Of a stretch of DNA of 5,466 bases, positions 1 through 4,832 are shown piece by piece (position 1 is the stretch's first letter; each line of letters starts with the position of its first letter). Location: contig JAPLWZ010000175.1 of assembly GCA_026396335.1 (NCBI GenBank), forward strand, positions 1 to 5,466, written 5' to 3'. The notes beneath the pieces are model-generated. The model did not search any database. It was not told where the DNA came from and saw only the letters and a program-made list of their open reading frames with translations. The translations under genes were made by a program, and so were the position numbers. The stretch comes from Microcaldota archaeon (lineage in GTDB: Archaea > Micrarchaeota > Micrarchaeia > Anstonellales > Anstonellaceae).

Positions 1-627
1 CAGCTTCTTCTCTTTCTCCCTTGTTTCAGCCATGAATCCCATGACCATAGGGGTGCCGCCTGCTCCGCCGTGGGGCTTGGATTCTTTAGCTTTTTGTGCC
101 TGTTCCTGAACGAGATTCTGCAGTTCAAGAACATCATTGCGCCACTCCATGACAAGGTCCACTCCGATTGTCTTGCCAAGCTTAATCAGGTTTGAAGTGA
201 GCTTCCCGTCAAGCTCAGAAGAAGTTTCTGTGCCGATTACTCCTGCGAGAACGTCATCTGATGTAAAGCCGTGCCGGACTGCAACGTTGGTAGCTACAGA
301 TACTTTCATCAATTTTTCAAGGCTTTCATCAGTCAGGTTCATCCTCTTCAATTCAGCTATCGTCTCAATTGGTTTTATAAGAAGGTCAAAATAGAGCCTT
401 AGTCGTTGATAGTCTTCTACAAAAGTCTTTTTCTCGTCATTATCGGTAACATCCGCAATCTTCCGTTCAAGATTCAGCAGGTTCTGCTTCACTTCATTCT
501 GCTGCTTGTTGGTTGTTTGGATGTTTTTTACTTCCTCACGAGGCTTTTGGCTGTAGGATTGGACGATTTGGTTGATGTTACTGTTGACTGAAGTGCTTTC
601 TCTGTTAACAAGTTGAAAGAGGAACAT
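1..627 (-). CDS. Unrecognised protein, C-terminus cut by window edge
   Basis: The minus-strand frame is open from an ATG at 627 to the left edge: 209 codons with no stop, so the C-terminus is missing. I do not recognise a family. The N-terminal third (about residues 10-65) is rich in Gln, Asn, Lys and Glu with heptad-like spacing and is probably coiled coil. Residues 75-165 look helical and globular. A Gly/His patch (PHGGAGG, about 186-192) is followed by a Met-rich and then Lys/Glu-rich stretch. There is no signal peptide or membrane helix, so a cytoplasmic protein is inferred. It starts 12 nt after the stop of the upstream gene, which implies one operon. The ATG is preceded by GTGAGG at 6-nt spacing, a usable SD. 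A GTG directly after the upstream TAA would add four residues but would consume that SD. Existence is fairly sure; function is unknown. Confidence 0.75.
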   Translation of the reverse strand, partial: MFLFQLVNRESTSVNSNINQIVQSYSQKPREEVKNIQTTNKQQNEVKQNLLNLERKIADVTDNDEKKTFVEDYQRLRLYFDLLIKPIETIAELKRMNLTDESLEKLMKVSVATNVAVRHGFTSDDVLAGVIGTETSSELDGKLTSNLIKLGKTIGVDLVMEWRNDVLELQNLVQEQAQKAKESKPHGGAGGTPMVMGFMAETREKEKKL

Positions 628-639
628 GCGCTGCCTCAC

Positions 640-1443
640 TTATTTTTGACCCAAGCCAGCAATTACTTTTTCAGTCTTGCCGGTCGCCAAATCTATCTTT
701 ACTTTTTCGTTGGTATTAAGATCAGTTGCAAGAATGTCACCGCTTTTTATCTCTAATTTTAGATCTAAGTTTTCGCGACCGAATTCGCTTGTAAGTGGAA
801 TATAGCCGACGCTTTTTGACCAGATAATGACTCCTTTTTCCGTAGGTATTGCGAAGATATCATCGGTGTAAACGCGTTTCGATGGATTTGAGGTCTTGGA
901 GCCATCCGAAGTTGTAGTGTACCAAGTTTTCGTTGTCGTGGCTCCATCGCCTGTTGGCTCTACTATAGCTATCATTCCCGTCCAATTCTTGTTGAGAAGG
1001 TAGTGAACCCAACCCAAGTCAGGAGTCTTCACCGGCACATCTATCTCCGTGCCGTCGAATGCGCTGACGCCGAGCTTGGAAAGGTCTAATTCAACAAAAT
1101 ATGTGCCAAGATATAGCGCATTCGTGCCAGGTCCAATCCTCACGCTCATTGGTGTCTTGTCCGTCGGCTCCTTGTCTGACGCGAGTTCGGTCTTCCCTGA
1201 GATGTCCTGTGCATTCGTCTTTACCGGAGTAAGAAGCATTACGGTAATGGCAGTTGCGGCAAGCACTGTTTTAGGATGCCTGAGCAGGAATTTTCCGAAT
1301 GTCTTGGTGCCTTCCTTAGTTCTCTTCCACGCCTTCTTCGCAGGCTCCTTTATCTTCTGGCGCATGAAGGTGCGCAGCTTGCTCTGCTTCGTTTCGTTCT
1401 CACTAGCAGGAAGCTCCTTTTTTACAGCCTGTGCCCCCTTCAT
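640..1443 (-). CDS. Membrane-anchored secreted protein with long basic N-terminal tail
   Basis: This 267-aa protein has no family I recognise. Residues 1-57 are strongly basic (many Lys/Arg, e.g. KKAWKRTKEGTK) and would stay in the cytoplasm by the positive-inside rule. Residues about 58-75 form one hydrophobic segment (TVLAATAITVMLL) followed by KTNAQD, which resembles a signal-peptidase site after Ala. Residues 80-267 are polar, rich in Thr, Gly and Asp, lack cysteine, and look like a beta-rich extracellular domain (repeated alternating strands, e.g. VGYIPLTSEF, LDLKLEIKSGD). It is either a type II single-pass membrane protein or a secreted protein with an unusually long n-region. The start at 1443 is supported by a TATA box about 35 nt upstream; the ATG at residue 27 has no SD or promoter. 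The next gene follows after 9 nt between stop and a GTG, or 12 nt to its ATG, so the two are probably co-transcribed. Confidence 0.8.
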   Translation of the reverse strand: MKGAQAVKKELPASENETKQSKLRTFMRQKIKEPAKKAWKRTKEGTKTFGKFLLRHPKTVLAATAITVMLLTPVKTNAQDISGKTELASDKEPTDKTPMSVRIGPGTNALYLGTYFVELDLSKLGVSAFDGTEIDVPVKTPDLGWVHYLLNKNWTGMIAIVEPTGDGATTTKTWYTTTSDGSKTSNPSKRVYTDDIFAIPTEKGVIIWSKSVGYIPLTSEFGRENLDLKLEIKSGDILATDLNTNEKVKIDLATGKTEKVIAGLGQK

Positions 1444-1460
1444 GCTCTCGCCTGTTTTAA

Positions 1461-1493
1461 CTATGCTTCCTGTTGCTTTTAATGGTTTCTTCC
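1461..1493 (-). promoter_or_regulatory. Promoter of the 640-1443 gene (repeat copy B)
   Basis: Read on the minus strand, this block contains AAACC followed by ATTAAAA (1477-1483), which fits an archaeal BRE/TATA pair. Transcription would begin near 1455, about 11 nt before the ATG at 1443, giving a very short leader; no strong SD is visible. The block matches 1684-1715 at about 28 of 33 aligned positions, including the TATA core and the GGAAGCATAG that follows it. The start site is estimated from usual archaeal TATA spacing, not observed. Confidence 0.55.
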
Positions 1494-1550
1494 TATGACT
1501 GGGGTTTGGGGTGGAGCATCAGGGAGAAGCAGTTTTGGGCATGCGCCTTC

Positions 1551-1655
1551 TCAGGGCGTCCTGTGGCAGGAGAGGTGCTGGCACTTGTCAGCACTCGTCA
1601 CCGTGCCTTTCACCCCGCAGATGTCCAAGCACATGCGGCAGTATCTCTTTCCCAT
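1551..1655 (-). CDS. 34-aa Cys/His-rich mini-protein, putative zinc-binding
   Basis: A 35-codon ORF (ATG at 1655, TGA at 1551-1553) encodes a 34-residue protein with five cysteines and two histidines: C6-x2-C9-x3-C13, then C25-x-H27-x2-C30-H31. The spacing suggests a metal-binding knuckle (zinc is most likely), or a disulfide-rich peptide if it were exported. There is no signal sequence, so a cytoplasmic location is more likely. Signs that it is a real gene: a strong SD, GGAGGG at 1663-1668 with a 7-nt spacer, and a TATA element upstream (1699-1705) that is a near copy of the promoter of the next gene, 640-1443. It lies alone, 108 nt upstream of that gene. Such short ORFs are routinely missed by gene callers. 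I do not recognise a family. Target (RNA, DNA or protein) is unknown. Confidence 0.6.
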   Translation of the reverse strand: MGKRYCRMCLDICGVKGTVTSADKCQHLSCHRTP

Positions 1656-1662
1656 AATGCTG

Positions 1663-1668
1663 CCCTCC
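1663..1668 (-). promoter_or_regulatory. Shine-Dalgarno of the Cys/His mini-protein
   Basis: GGAGGG on the minus strand lies 7 nt before the ATG at 1655. It matches the archaeal anti-SD well and is the main evidence that the 34-codon ORF is translated. Confidence 0.6.
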
Positions 1669-1683
1669 GCCCCCCGGAAAAGC

Positions 1684-1715
1684 CTATGCTTCCCGTGATT
1701 TTAATGGTTTGCTCC
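1684..1715 (-). promoter_or_regulatory. Promoter of the Cys/His mini-protein (repeat copy A)
   Basis: On the minus strand, CAAACC followed by ATTAAAA (1699-1705) gives a BRE/TATA-like site. The expected transcription start is near 1677, leaving a leader of about 22 nt that includes the SD at 1663-1668. The block is a near duplicate of 1461-1493, differing at about four bases and one indel. The shared part extends beyond the TATA box toward the start site (GGAAGCATAG), so the two genes may be co-regulated or one promoter may be a duplicate of the other. Confidence 0.55.
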
Positions 1716-1757
1716 AGAAGTATGCGTCATGAAAGGGCAGGCTTCCGCAGAAAAGAC

Positions 1758-2429
1758 TCAGGGGGCACCTATGCCGCAACCACGTGACTGGGTGTCGCAG
1801 AGGCAGCCCCAGCCGCCCTCGTCGCAACCGTATTTTGCTGTACACTGCGTGTTGGTTTTGCACAGCCAGTAGTCATAGCATGGGATTTTCTGGGCAACCG
1901 ATGCGGTTTGAACAGAGGCAGACGCAGGCAACCCTCCTGCTTGGTAGGTGATTGTCACCTGCACAGGGGCGCTTGTGCGGACTGCATTGTAGGAGATGCC
2001 CGACACTCCGCCCCATGTTCCGACTGCTGAACATATTGCATACCCCGGTGGCTGTGCCTGTATCGGCAGGCTCTGGCCGGGCACGAGAGCTATGCTGCAG
2101 GTTCCTGCGCATATGCCAGGCGTCACCTCGTAATGGCCAGCTTTCAGGTAATATCTGCCATTTCCATAGTAGACATAGGATGATTGTCCGTTGACCAGCA
2201 CATTCGTAATTGTAATCGCGGTACTGCCAGTGTTCGTCACTGTCATAAGCACTGTGTCACCATTCCCTATAGACATGCCCTGCAGGTTCCCAATCGTTAT
2301 CCCGGGCGCACTCGGGGCAATCGTTGTTGCCGTGCCAGTTTTGGGCTGGGTGACGACATTTGCTACTACTAACGAAAGCAAAGAAAGCACCAGCAGGCTG
2401 GCGAGAATAAATCTGGTTTTTGGCTGCAT
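1758..2429 (-). CDS. Secreted or membrane-anchored surface protein with Cys-rich C-terminus
   Basis: This 223-aa protein has a basic start (MQPKTR) and one hydrophobic segment at residues 7-26, then a Thr/Pro-rich linker. It lacks the G-Q-x-S/T-E class III motif, so the N-terminus is a Sec signal peptide or uncleaved anchor. Residues about 45-165 form a beta-rich domain (TVLMTVTNTGSTAITITNV) of the kind seen in archaeal pilin ectodomains. It contains ten cysteines: 107 and 111 (C-x3-C), 133, and a C-terminal group at 184, 190, 196, 202, 209, 211 and 218. The group begins CYDYWLC-x5-C, closely resembling CWGYFLC-x5-C in the neighbouring pilin (2531-3256), so the two are probable paralogues sharing a disulfide-knotted tip. 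The start at 2429 is set by GGAGGG at 2436-2441 with a 6-nt spacer. It may be a minor pilin or a surface partner of the neighbouring pilin; exact role is unknown. Confidence 0.82.
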   Translation of the reverse strand: MQPKTRFILASLLVLSLLSLVVANVVTQPKTGTATTIAPSAPGITIGNLQGMSIGNGDTVLMTVTNTGSTAITITNVLVNGQSSYVYYGNGRYYLKAGHYEVTPGICAGTCSIALVPGQSLPIQAQPPGYAICSAVGTWGGVSGISYNAVRTSAPVQVTITYQAGGLPASASVQTASVAQKIPCYDYWLCKTNTQCTAKYGCDEGGWGCLCDTQSRGCGIGAP

Positions 2430-2478
2430 GCCTATCCCTCCGCGAACTCCTCTCTGATTATGTTTATTTGTATTCTGA

Positions 2479-2494
2479 TATACTATTTAGTATA
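2479..2494. promoter_or_regulatory. Perfect inverted repeat upstream of the 1758-2429 gene
   Basis: TATACTA-TT-TAGTATA is a perfect palindrome with 7-bp arms and a 2-bp centre. It lies 50-65 bp upstream of the ATG at 2429. On the minus strand its centre (CTAAATAG) could itself act as the TATA box, giving a leader of roughly 30 nt that includes the SD. A dimeric winged-helix repressor or activator, possibly the product of 3396-3719, is a natural candidate to bind it. The binding is inferred. Confidence 0.4.
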
Positions 2495-2496
2495 AC

Positions 2497-2512
2497 ACTT
2501 TAAAAAGATATA
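2497..2512. promoter_or_regulatory. TATA-like element shared with the 2531-3256 pilin promoter
   Basis: The 16-bp string ACTTTAAAAAGATATA on the plus strand is repeated exactly on the minus strand at 3272-3287, upstream of the other Cys-rich surface protein. Its core CTTTAAAAAG is nearly self-complementary, so it can serve as TATA box in either direction. Here it could drive the 1758-2429 gene with a leader of about 40 nt. It is AT-rich, so part of the match may be chance. Confidence 0.35.
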
Positions 2513-2530
2513 GTTTGAGCCCAGTCCTCA

Positions 2531-3256
2531 TCATCCAGGGGTGCATAGGTTCTCACAGGCCCCATTAGCCTGGTTGCATGTGGGACTACCTTCTCCGCCT
2601 TCGTAGACACTGCAGTCGCTGTTACTTTTGCACAAAAAGTAGCCCCAACAGTCCAGATTGATTTTTATGTCAGAAGTTTCGGTCTGGGTAAGCCCATACG
2701 ATTCATAGTATATTGCAAGTTTGGCTTGCGCGCTCTGGACTATCGAATTGCCAGATTGGCCAGTGCCGCATACGCCATTATCATCAGCTTGTAGATATAT
2801 CTGCTGACCGGGATTCACCGGTATGGTGCAATTGTTTGCCTGATTGTCTAAGCACAAACCAGGTCCCGCTTGGATATGGTTATGGCTGTTCAGCTGGGAT
2901 ACGCTGTCTCCATAACTGATTTGCCCATTACCATAACCGCCATTTATAGAAACCCCTTTGATGATGAGTCTGTCGCTCCCCAAATTTTTTACCACCAGAA
3001 GCGCCGTATCGTACATACATTGCCTTGTGCCTCCGTGGGCTTCCCTCACTGCAAGCGGCTTGGCAGTACTCCAATAGAGACTTGTTTGAGATTTTGAAAT
3101 GTCGTTGGATGTACCGGGGTAGTAGCCCAAAAGTGCTATCACTACGAGGCCGATAAGAAGCACCGCGCCAAGAAGAACCAGGTATTCGGATGCCCCCTGC
3201 CCCTTTTTTCCATTCAAAACTTTCTTTGGAAGCCCCCCTACGAGAGAATCTGGCAT
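2531..3256 (-). CDS. Class III signal peptide pilin with Cys-rich C-terminal module
   Basis: This 241-aa protein is an archaeal type IV pilin-like subunit. Residues 17-24 (KKGQGASE) form the class III prepilin site: cleavage is expected between Gly19 and Gln20, with Glu at position +5. Residues 25-44 form the hydrophobic helix that inserts in the membrane and later packs in the pilus core. After it comes SLYWSTAKPLAV (59-70), matching TYWRNEARPFAI in the pilin at 4240-4698. The ectodomain is beta-rich and has ten cysteines (80, 135, 143, 163, 203, 209, 215, 227, 234, 238). The last six form a C-x5-C-x5-C module like that of the downstream neighbour 1758-2429. Pilins of this class are often 100-200 aa, so this is long because of the added module. 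TATA lies about 25 nt before the ATG and there is no SD, so the mRNA is probably leaderless. Prepilin peptidase and assembly ATPase are not in the window. Confidence 0.88.
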   Translation of the reverse strand: MPDSLVGGLPKKVLNGKKGQGASEYLVLLGAVLLIGLVVIALLGYYPGTSNDISKSQTSLYWSTAKPLAVREAHGGTRQCMYDTALLVVKNLGSDRLIIKGVSINGGYGNGQISYGDSVSQLNSHNHIQAGPGLCLDNQANNCTIPVNPGQQIYLQADDNGVCGTGQSGNSIVQSAQAKLAIYYESYGLTQTETSDIKINLDCWGYFLCKSNSDCSVYEGGEGSPTCNQANGACENLCTPG

Positions 3257-3271
3257 GGCTTGCTTTTATGT

Positions 3272-3287
3272 TATATCTTTTTAAAGT
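3272..3287 (-). promoter_or_regulatory. Promoter (TATA) of the 2531-3256 pilin
   Basis: On the minus strand, CTTTAAAAAG (3277-3286) is a good archaeal TATA box, with its TTTAAA about 22-29 nt before the ATG at 3256. Transcription would begin at or next to the start codon, consistent with the absence of an SD. The surrounding 16 bp are identical, in reverse orientation, to 2497-2512. Confidence 0.55.
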
Positions 3288-3326
3288 TGCATACTATATA
3301 TAATAACAAAATACAGATATATGTAT

Positions 3327-3338
3327 TTGAATATTCAA
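3327..3338. promoter_or_regulatory. Perfect 12-bp palindrome, candidate operator
   Basis: TTGAATATTCAA is a perfect palindrome placed immediately upstream of the regulator's TATA box (3340-3348) and about 40 bp upstream of the pilin TATA on the other strand. The position, in the divergent control region next to a winged-helix gene, fits an autoregulatory operator. Nearby, ATACA-GATATA-TGTAT (3311-3326) and ACTATAGT (3359-3366) are weaker symmetric sites. Binding is inferred from position and symmetry only. Confidence 0.45.
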
Positions 3339-3350
3339 GTTTAAAAAACC
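3339..3350 (+). promoter_or_regulatory. TATA box of the winged-helix regulator
   Basis: TTTAAAAAA (3340-3348) sits about 50 nt before the ATG at 3396, predicting a start near 3368 and a leader of about 27 nt. That leader contains GGGGT (3386-3390), a weak SD with 5-nt spacing. Confidence 0.5.
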
Positions 3351-3395
3351 ACGCCTGCACTATAGTTTAATACGCTCACAGAAGCGGGGTATACT

Positions 3396-3719
3396 ATGGT
3401 GCAGACAGAACTCAGATGGTTGGATATGCTCCTCTCAGAAGGCTCGCTTGACATCCTGGCCTACCTCAGGCAAAATAAGTCAGGGCAGTTCAGCGATTTT
3501 CTCAAGATAAAGAACAAGCGCACCGGCTCGAAGTTCAGCCCCAGCACGATTTCAACGAGGCTGGACGACTTGGAGCAGATGGGGGCAATAACGACGGTGG
3601 CCATGCGGACGAAACGGAGACGTGTCCTGGGCTATCAGATTACCGAAAAGGGCCTGAAGATTGTCGATGCGGCATACGAGTTTGAAGGCAGGCTAGCGAA
3701 GATAATCGGAAGCGAATAG
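3396..3719 (+). CDS. Winged helix-turn-helix transcriptional regulator
   Basis: This 107-aa protein is a small single-domain DNA-binding protein. Residues about 13-26 (SEGSLDILAYLRQN) are helix 1 and 31-38 (QFSDFLKI) helix 2. Residues 49-62 (PSTISTRLDDLEQM) form the recognition helix. A basic beta-wing follows at 66-82 (TTVAMRTKRRRVLGYQ), then ITEKGLKIV, a motif typical of the MarR/HxlR/ArsR-like winged-helix fold. A C-terminal helix (88-104) could mediate dimerisation. There is no effector domain and no cysteine cluster. It is transcribed divergently from the class III pilin 2531-3256 across a 139-bp region rich in symmetric sites. The simplest inference is that it controls the surface-protein genes and itself. 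The exact family is uncertain; the HTH assignment is firm. Confidence 0.85.
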   Translation: MVQTELRWLDMLLSEGSLDILAYLRQNKSGQFSDFLKIKNKRTGSKFSPSTISTRLDDLEQMGAITTVAMRTKRRRVLGYQITEKGLKIVDAAYEFEGRLAKIIGSE

Positions 3720-3753
3720 AAATAGTTGCTCCATCCGACCCCGTAGCAGTCTA

Positions 3754-3759
3754 TTTAAA
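3754..3759 (+). promoter_or_regulatory. TATA-like box in the 3720-3846 gap
   Basis: TTTAAA inside CTATTTAAACC stands alone in a gene-free stretch. On the plus strand it predicts a transcription start near 3782, just before a hairpin. No ORF of any size follows it, so it is either fortuitous or drives a small RNA. Confidence 0.3.
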
Positions 3760-3781
3760 CCTCTAGAGCGATACCAATTCA

Positions 3782-3846
3782 CGACGAAGCACAGGGGTGC
3801 TTCTTGAACAAGTCAAGATGCGGAACGGGGGCTTGCTTCTTTTCCC
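3782..3846 (+). ncRNA. Candidate small structured RNA or terminator region
   Basis: The 127-bp gap between the convergent regulator and holin-like genes has no coding signal. It contains GAAGCAC-AGGG-GTGCTTC (3786-3803), a perfect 7-bp stem with a tetraloop, next to CTTGA-ACAAG-TCAAG (3803-3817). Further on, GGGG and CCCC blocks flank a pyrimidine-rich loop ending in CTTCTTTT (about 3836-3843). With the TATA-like box at 3754-3759 this could be a short RNA of about 65 nt. Equally, it could be the 3' end region of the two convergent transcripts. No box C/D, H/ACA or tRNA signature is present. Confidence 0.25.
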
Positions 3847-4119
3847 CTACTTGCAAAGCCAGTTGTAAATCCAGCCTATGAGATAGCCGCCTGTGAACCC
3901 GTCAATGAAACCATACATAAGTCCCATCAGGCCACCAAAAGCATTAGGCCCATAGCCGATGTAAGCTGAACCGATCGAGCCGACAAAGGTCGCAGCCCAC
4001 CCTGTCCTCGCGTCAAGCAGTGCAGTCACAAAAAGCCCCGCCCCCCACACTGCGCCAAGCGCAATACCCAAGTTTTTCGGGCTCACTTTCCCGAATGCAG
4101 GCGCATTTTTCTTTGCCAT
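3847..4119 (-). CDS. Small holin-like membrane protein
   Basis: This 90-aa protein is very hydrophobic and glycine-rich. After a short basic N-terminus (MAKKNAPAFGKVSPKN), residues 17-36 form membrane helix 1 (LGIALGAVWGAGLFVTALL). A loop with AYIGYGP (52-58) follows. Residues 61-87 form helix 2 with glycine spacing (GGLMGLMYGFIDGF) and end IGWIYNWLCK. From memory, the order WG-G / YIGY / GFIDGF-GG / W-YN matches small archaeal proteins that databases label bacteriophage holin. That name rests on similarity; a lytic role is not implied. The start at 4119 is chosen because GGTGAT (4124-4129) is a strong SD and TATA lies about 35 nt upstream. An upstream ATG at 4206 would add 29 polar residues across the promoter. 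It is divergent from the pilin 4240-4698. Confidence 0.75.
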   Translation of the reverse strand: MAKKNAPAFGKVSPKNLGIALGAVWGAGLFVTALLDARTGWAATFVGSIGSAYIGYGPNAFGGLMGLMYGFIDGFTGGYLIGWIYNWLCK

Positions 4120-4123
4120 AGGA

Positions 4124-4129
4124 ATCACC
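4124..4129 (-). promoter_or_regulatory. Shine-Dalgarno fixing the holin-like start
   Basis: GGTGAT on the minus strand, 4 nt before the ATG at 4119, matches the archaeal anti-SD core. It favours this start over the in-frame ATG at 4206. Confidence 0.6.
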
Positions 4130-4151
4130 AACGGCATTTCTTTCGCTAATG

Positions 4152-4159
4152 TTATATTG
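4152..4159 (-). promoter_or_regulatory. TATA box of the holin-like gene
   Basis: AATATAAC on the minus strand lies about 35 nt before the ATG at 4119, predicting a start near 4130 and a short leader holding the SD. It resembles the element AATATACATTAT of the divergent pilin promoter (from about 4210). Confidence 0.45.
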
Positions 4160-4208
4160 TTGTGTTGAAGAACGAGGCTGGAAGAATGAACATCGGAGTT
4201 TGGCAAAC

Positions 4209-4220
4209 AGTAATATACAT
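4209..4220 (+). promoter_or_regulatory. TATA box of the 4240-4698 pilin
   Basis: GTAATATACATT lies about 20-30 nt before the ATG at 4240, so the transcript would start at or beside the start codon. No SD is visible before the ATG, consistent with a leaderless mRNA. Confidence 0.45.
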
Positions 4221-4239
4221 TATCGGCTTATTCTGAAGC

Positions 4240-4698
4240 ATGGAAAAAATACGCGGACAAGGCGCGACTGAATACCTGATGATATTCGCAGGCGTTCTCC
4301 TTATTGCAATGACTGCAGTCGTCGTGCTTGGCTTTTTCCCGGCGTTCGCAGGAGATGCGGCGATCACTACCTCGAATACATACTGGAGAAACGAGGCACG
4401 GCCGTTTGCAATACTTGAGCACAGCGCATTTGCCAGCAACGGCACGTTTTACGTGAAGGTGGAAAACTCCGGTGTGGAAAAAATGACTGTAACAGATATC
4501 CTCTTAGGGTGCAATGCTGAAGCCAAACCGACAGAAGAAATTGCACCCGGCGAAAACAAGATAATCCCGATCGAAAGCGAGAATAAAGCAACTGCCGGCG
4601 ACCTTTACGAATGCGATGTCACCATTGCTTATCTTACGAAAAACCAGCTGCCAATGACCGAATACGGCGACGAAAAGCTCGTTGGAAGGTACGTTTAG
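4240..4698 (+). CDS. Class III signal peptide pilin, short form
   Basis: This 152-aa protein is an archaeal type IV pilin-like subunit. Its short leader MEKIRG is followed by QGATEYL; cleavage is expected between Gly6 and Gln7 with Glu11 at mature position +5. Residues 12-33 are the hydrophobic N-terminal helix (LMIFAGVLLIAMTAVVVLG). The segment SNTYWRNEARPFAILE (45-60) corresponds to SLYWSTAKPLAV in the pilin 2531-3256. Residues 68-135 form a compact beta domain (TFYVKVENSGVEKMTVTDILLG). Only two cysteines occur (91 and 125), which could form one disulfide; it lacks the Cys-rich C-terminal module of its relatives and is near the usual pilin length. A major structural subunit is plausible but not shown. 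It stands alone, divergent from the holin-like gene, and a small Lys-rich ORF follows after 8 nt. Confidence 0.88.
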   Translation: MEKIRGQGATEYLMIFAGVLLIAMTAVVVLGFFPAFAGDAAITTSNTYWRNEARPFAILEHSAFASNGTFYVKVENSGVEKMTVTDILLGCNAEAKPTEEIAPGENKIIPIESENKATAGDLYECDVTIAYLTKNQLPMTEYGDEKLVGRYV

Positions 4699-4706
4699 GC
4701 GCTTTT

Positions 4707-4832
4707 ATGGCACGCGTTGATGATGAAAATCCCGAGAAGGAAAAGAAGAAGCCTTACGCGTCACTTCGGAAACTGGCGAGAAAAATGGACAGCGCGCAGG
4801 ATAGGCGCGAAAAAAAGGAAAGAAAAAAATAA
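4707..4832 (+). CDS. Putative 41-aa Lys/Arg-rich protein
   Basis: A short ORF starts 8 nt after the pilin stop and could be translated from the same mRNA. The 41 residues (start MARVDDENPEKEK) are highly charged: acidic at the start, then basic (SLRKLARKM) and ending REKKERKK. They would be cytoplasmic and largely helical or disordered. An in-frame extension back to 4611 overlaps the pilin and is less likely. No good SD precedes the ATG. The last codons are A-tracts which, on the other strand, form the oligo-T terminator of the convergent gene, so part of the Lys-rich tail may reflect that function. No family recognised; coding status is uncertain. Confidence 0.45.
   Translation: MARVDDENPEKEKKKPYASLRKLARKMDSAQDRREKKERKK

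Noticed and set aside
137..591. Plus-strand ORFs at 137-394 and 406-591
   Set aside because: They are antisense to an uninterrupted 209-codon minus-strand frame with normal composition, a good SD and an operon context.
1049..1498. 149-aa plus-strand ORF
   Set aside because: It lies antisense to the membrane-anchored protein gene, runs through its promoter, and its product has hydrophobic Ser/Leu/Phe composition typical of a shadow frame.
1476..1553. Readthrough of the mini-protein TGA (possible selenocysteine), giving about 23 more residues
   Set aside because: The extension is Pro-rich and unremarkable, runs into the next promoter, and no convincing SECIS-like structure was seen.
1473..1787. 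Plus-strand ORFs across the mini-protein region
   Set aside because: They have no SD or promoter, low-complexity mixed composition, and cross both minus-strand promoters.
4120..4206. Longer start (ATG at 4206) for the holin-like gene
   Set aside because: It would place the promoter and SD inside the coding region and add a polar tail not expected in this family.
4152..4591. Minus-strand ORFs opposite the 4240-4698 pilin
   Set aside because: The plus-strand frame has a clear class III leader and pilin motifs; the antisense frames have no recognisable features.
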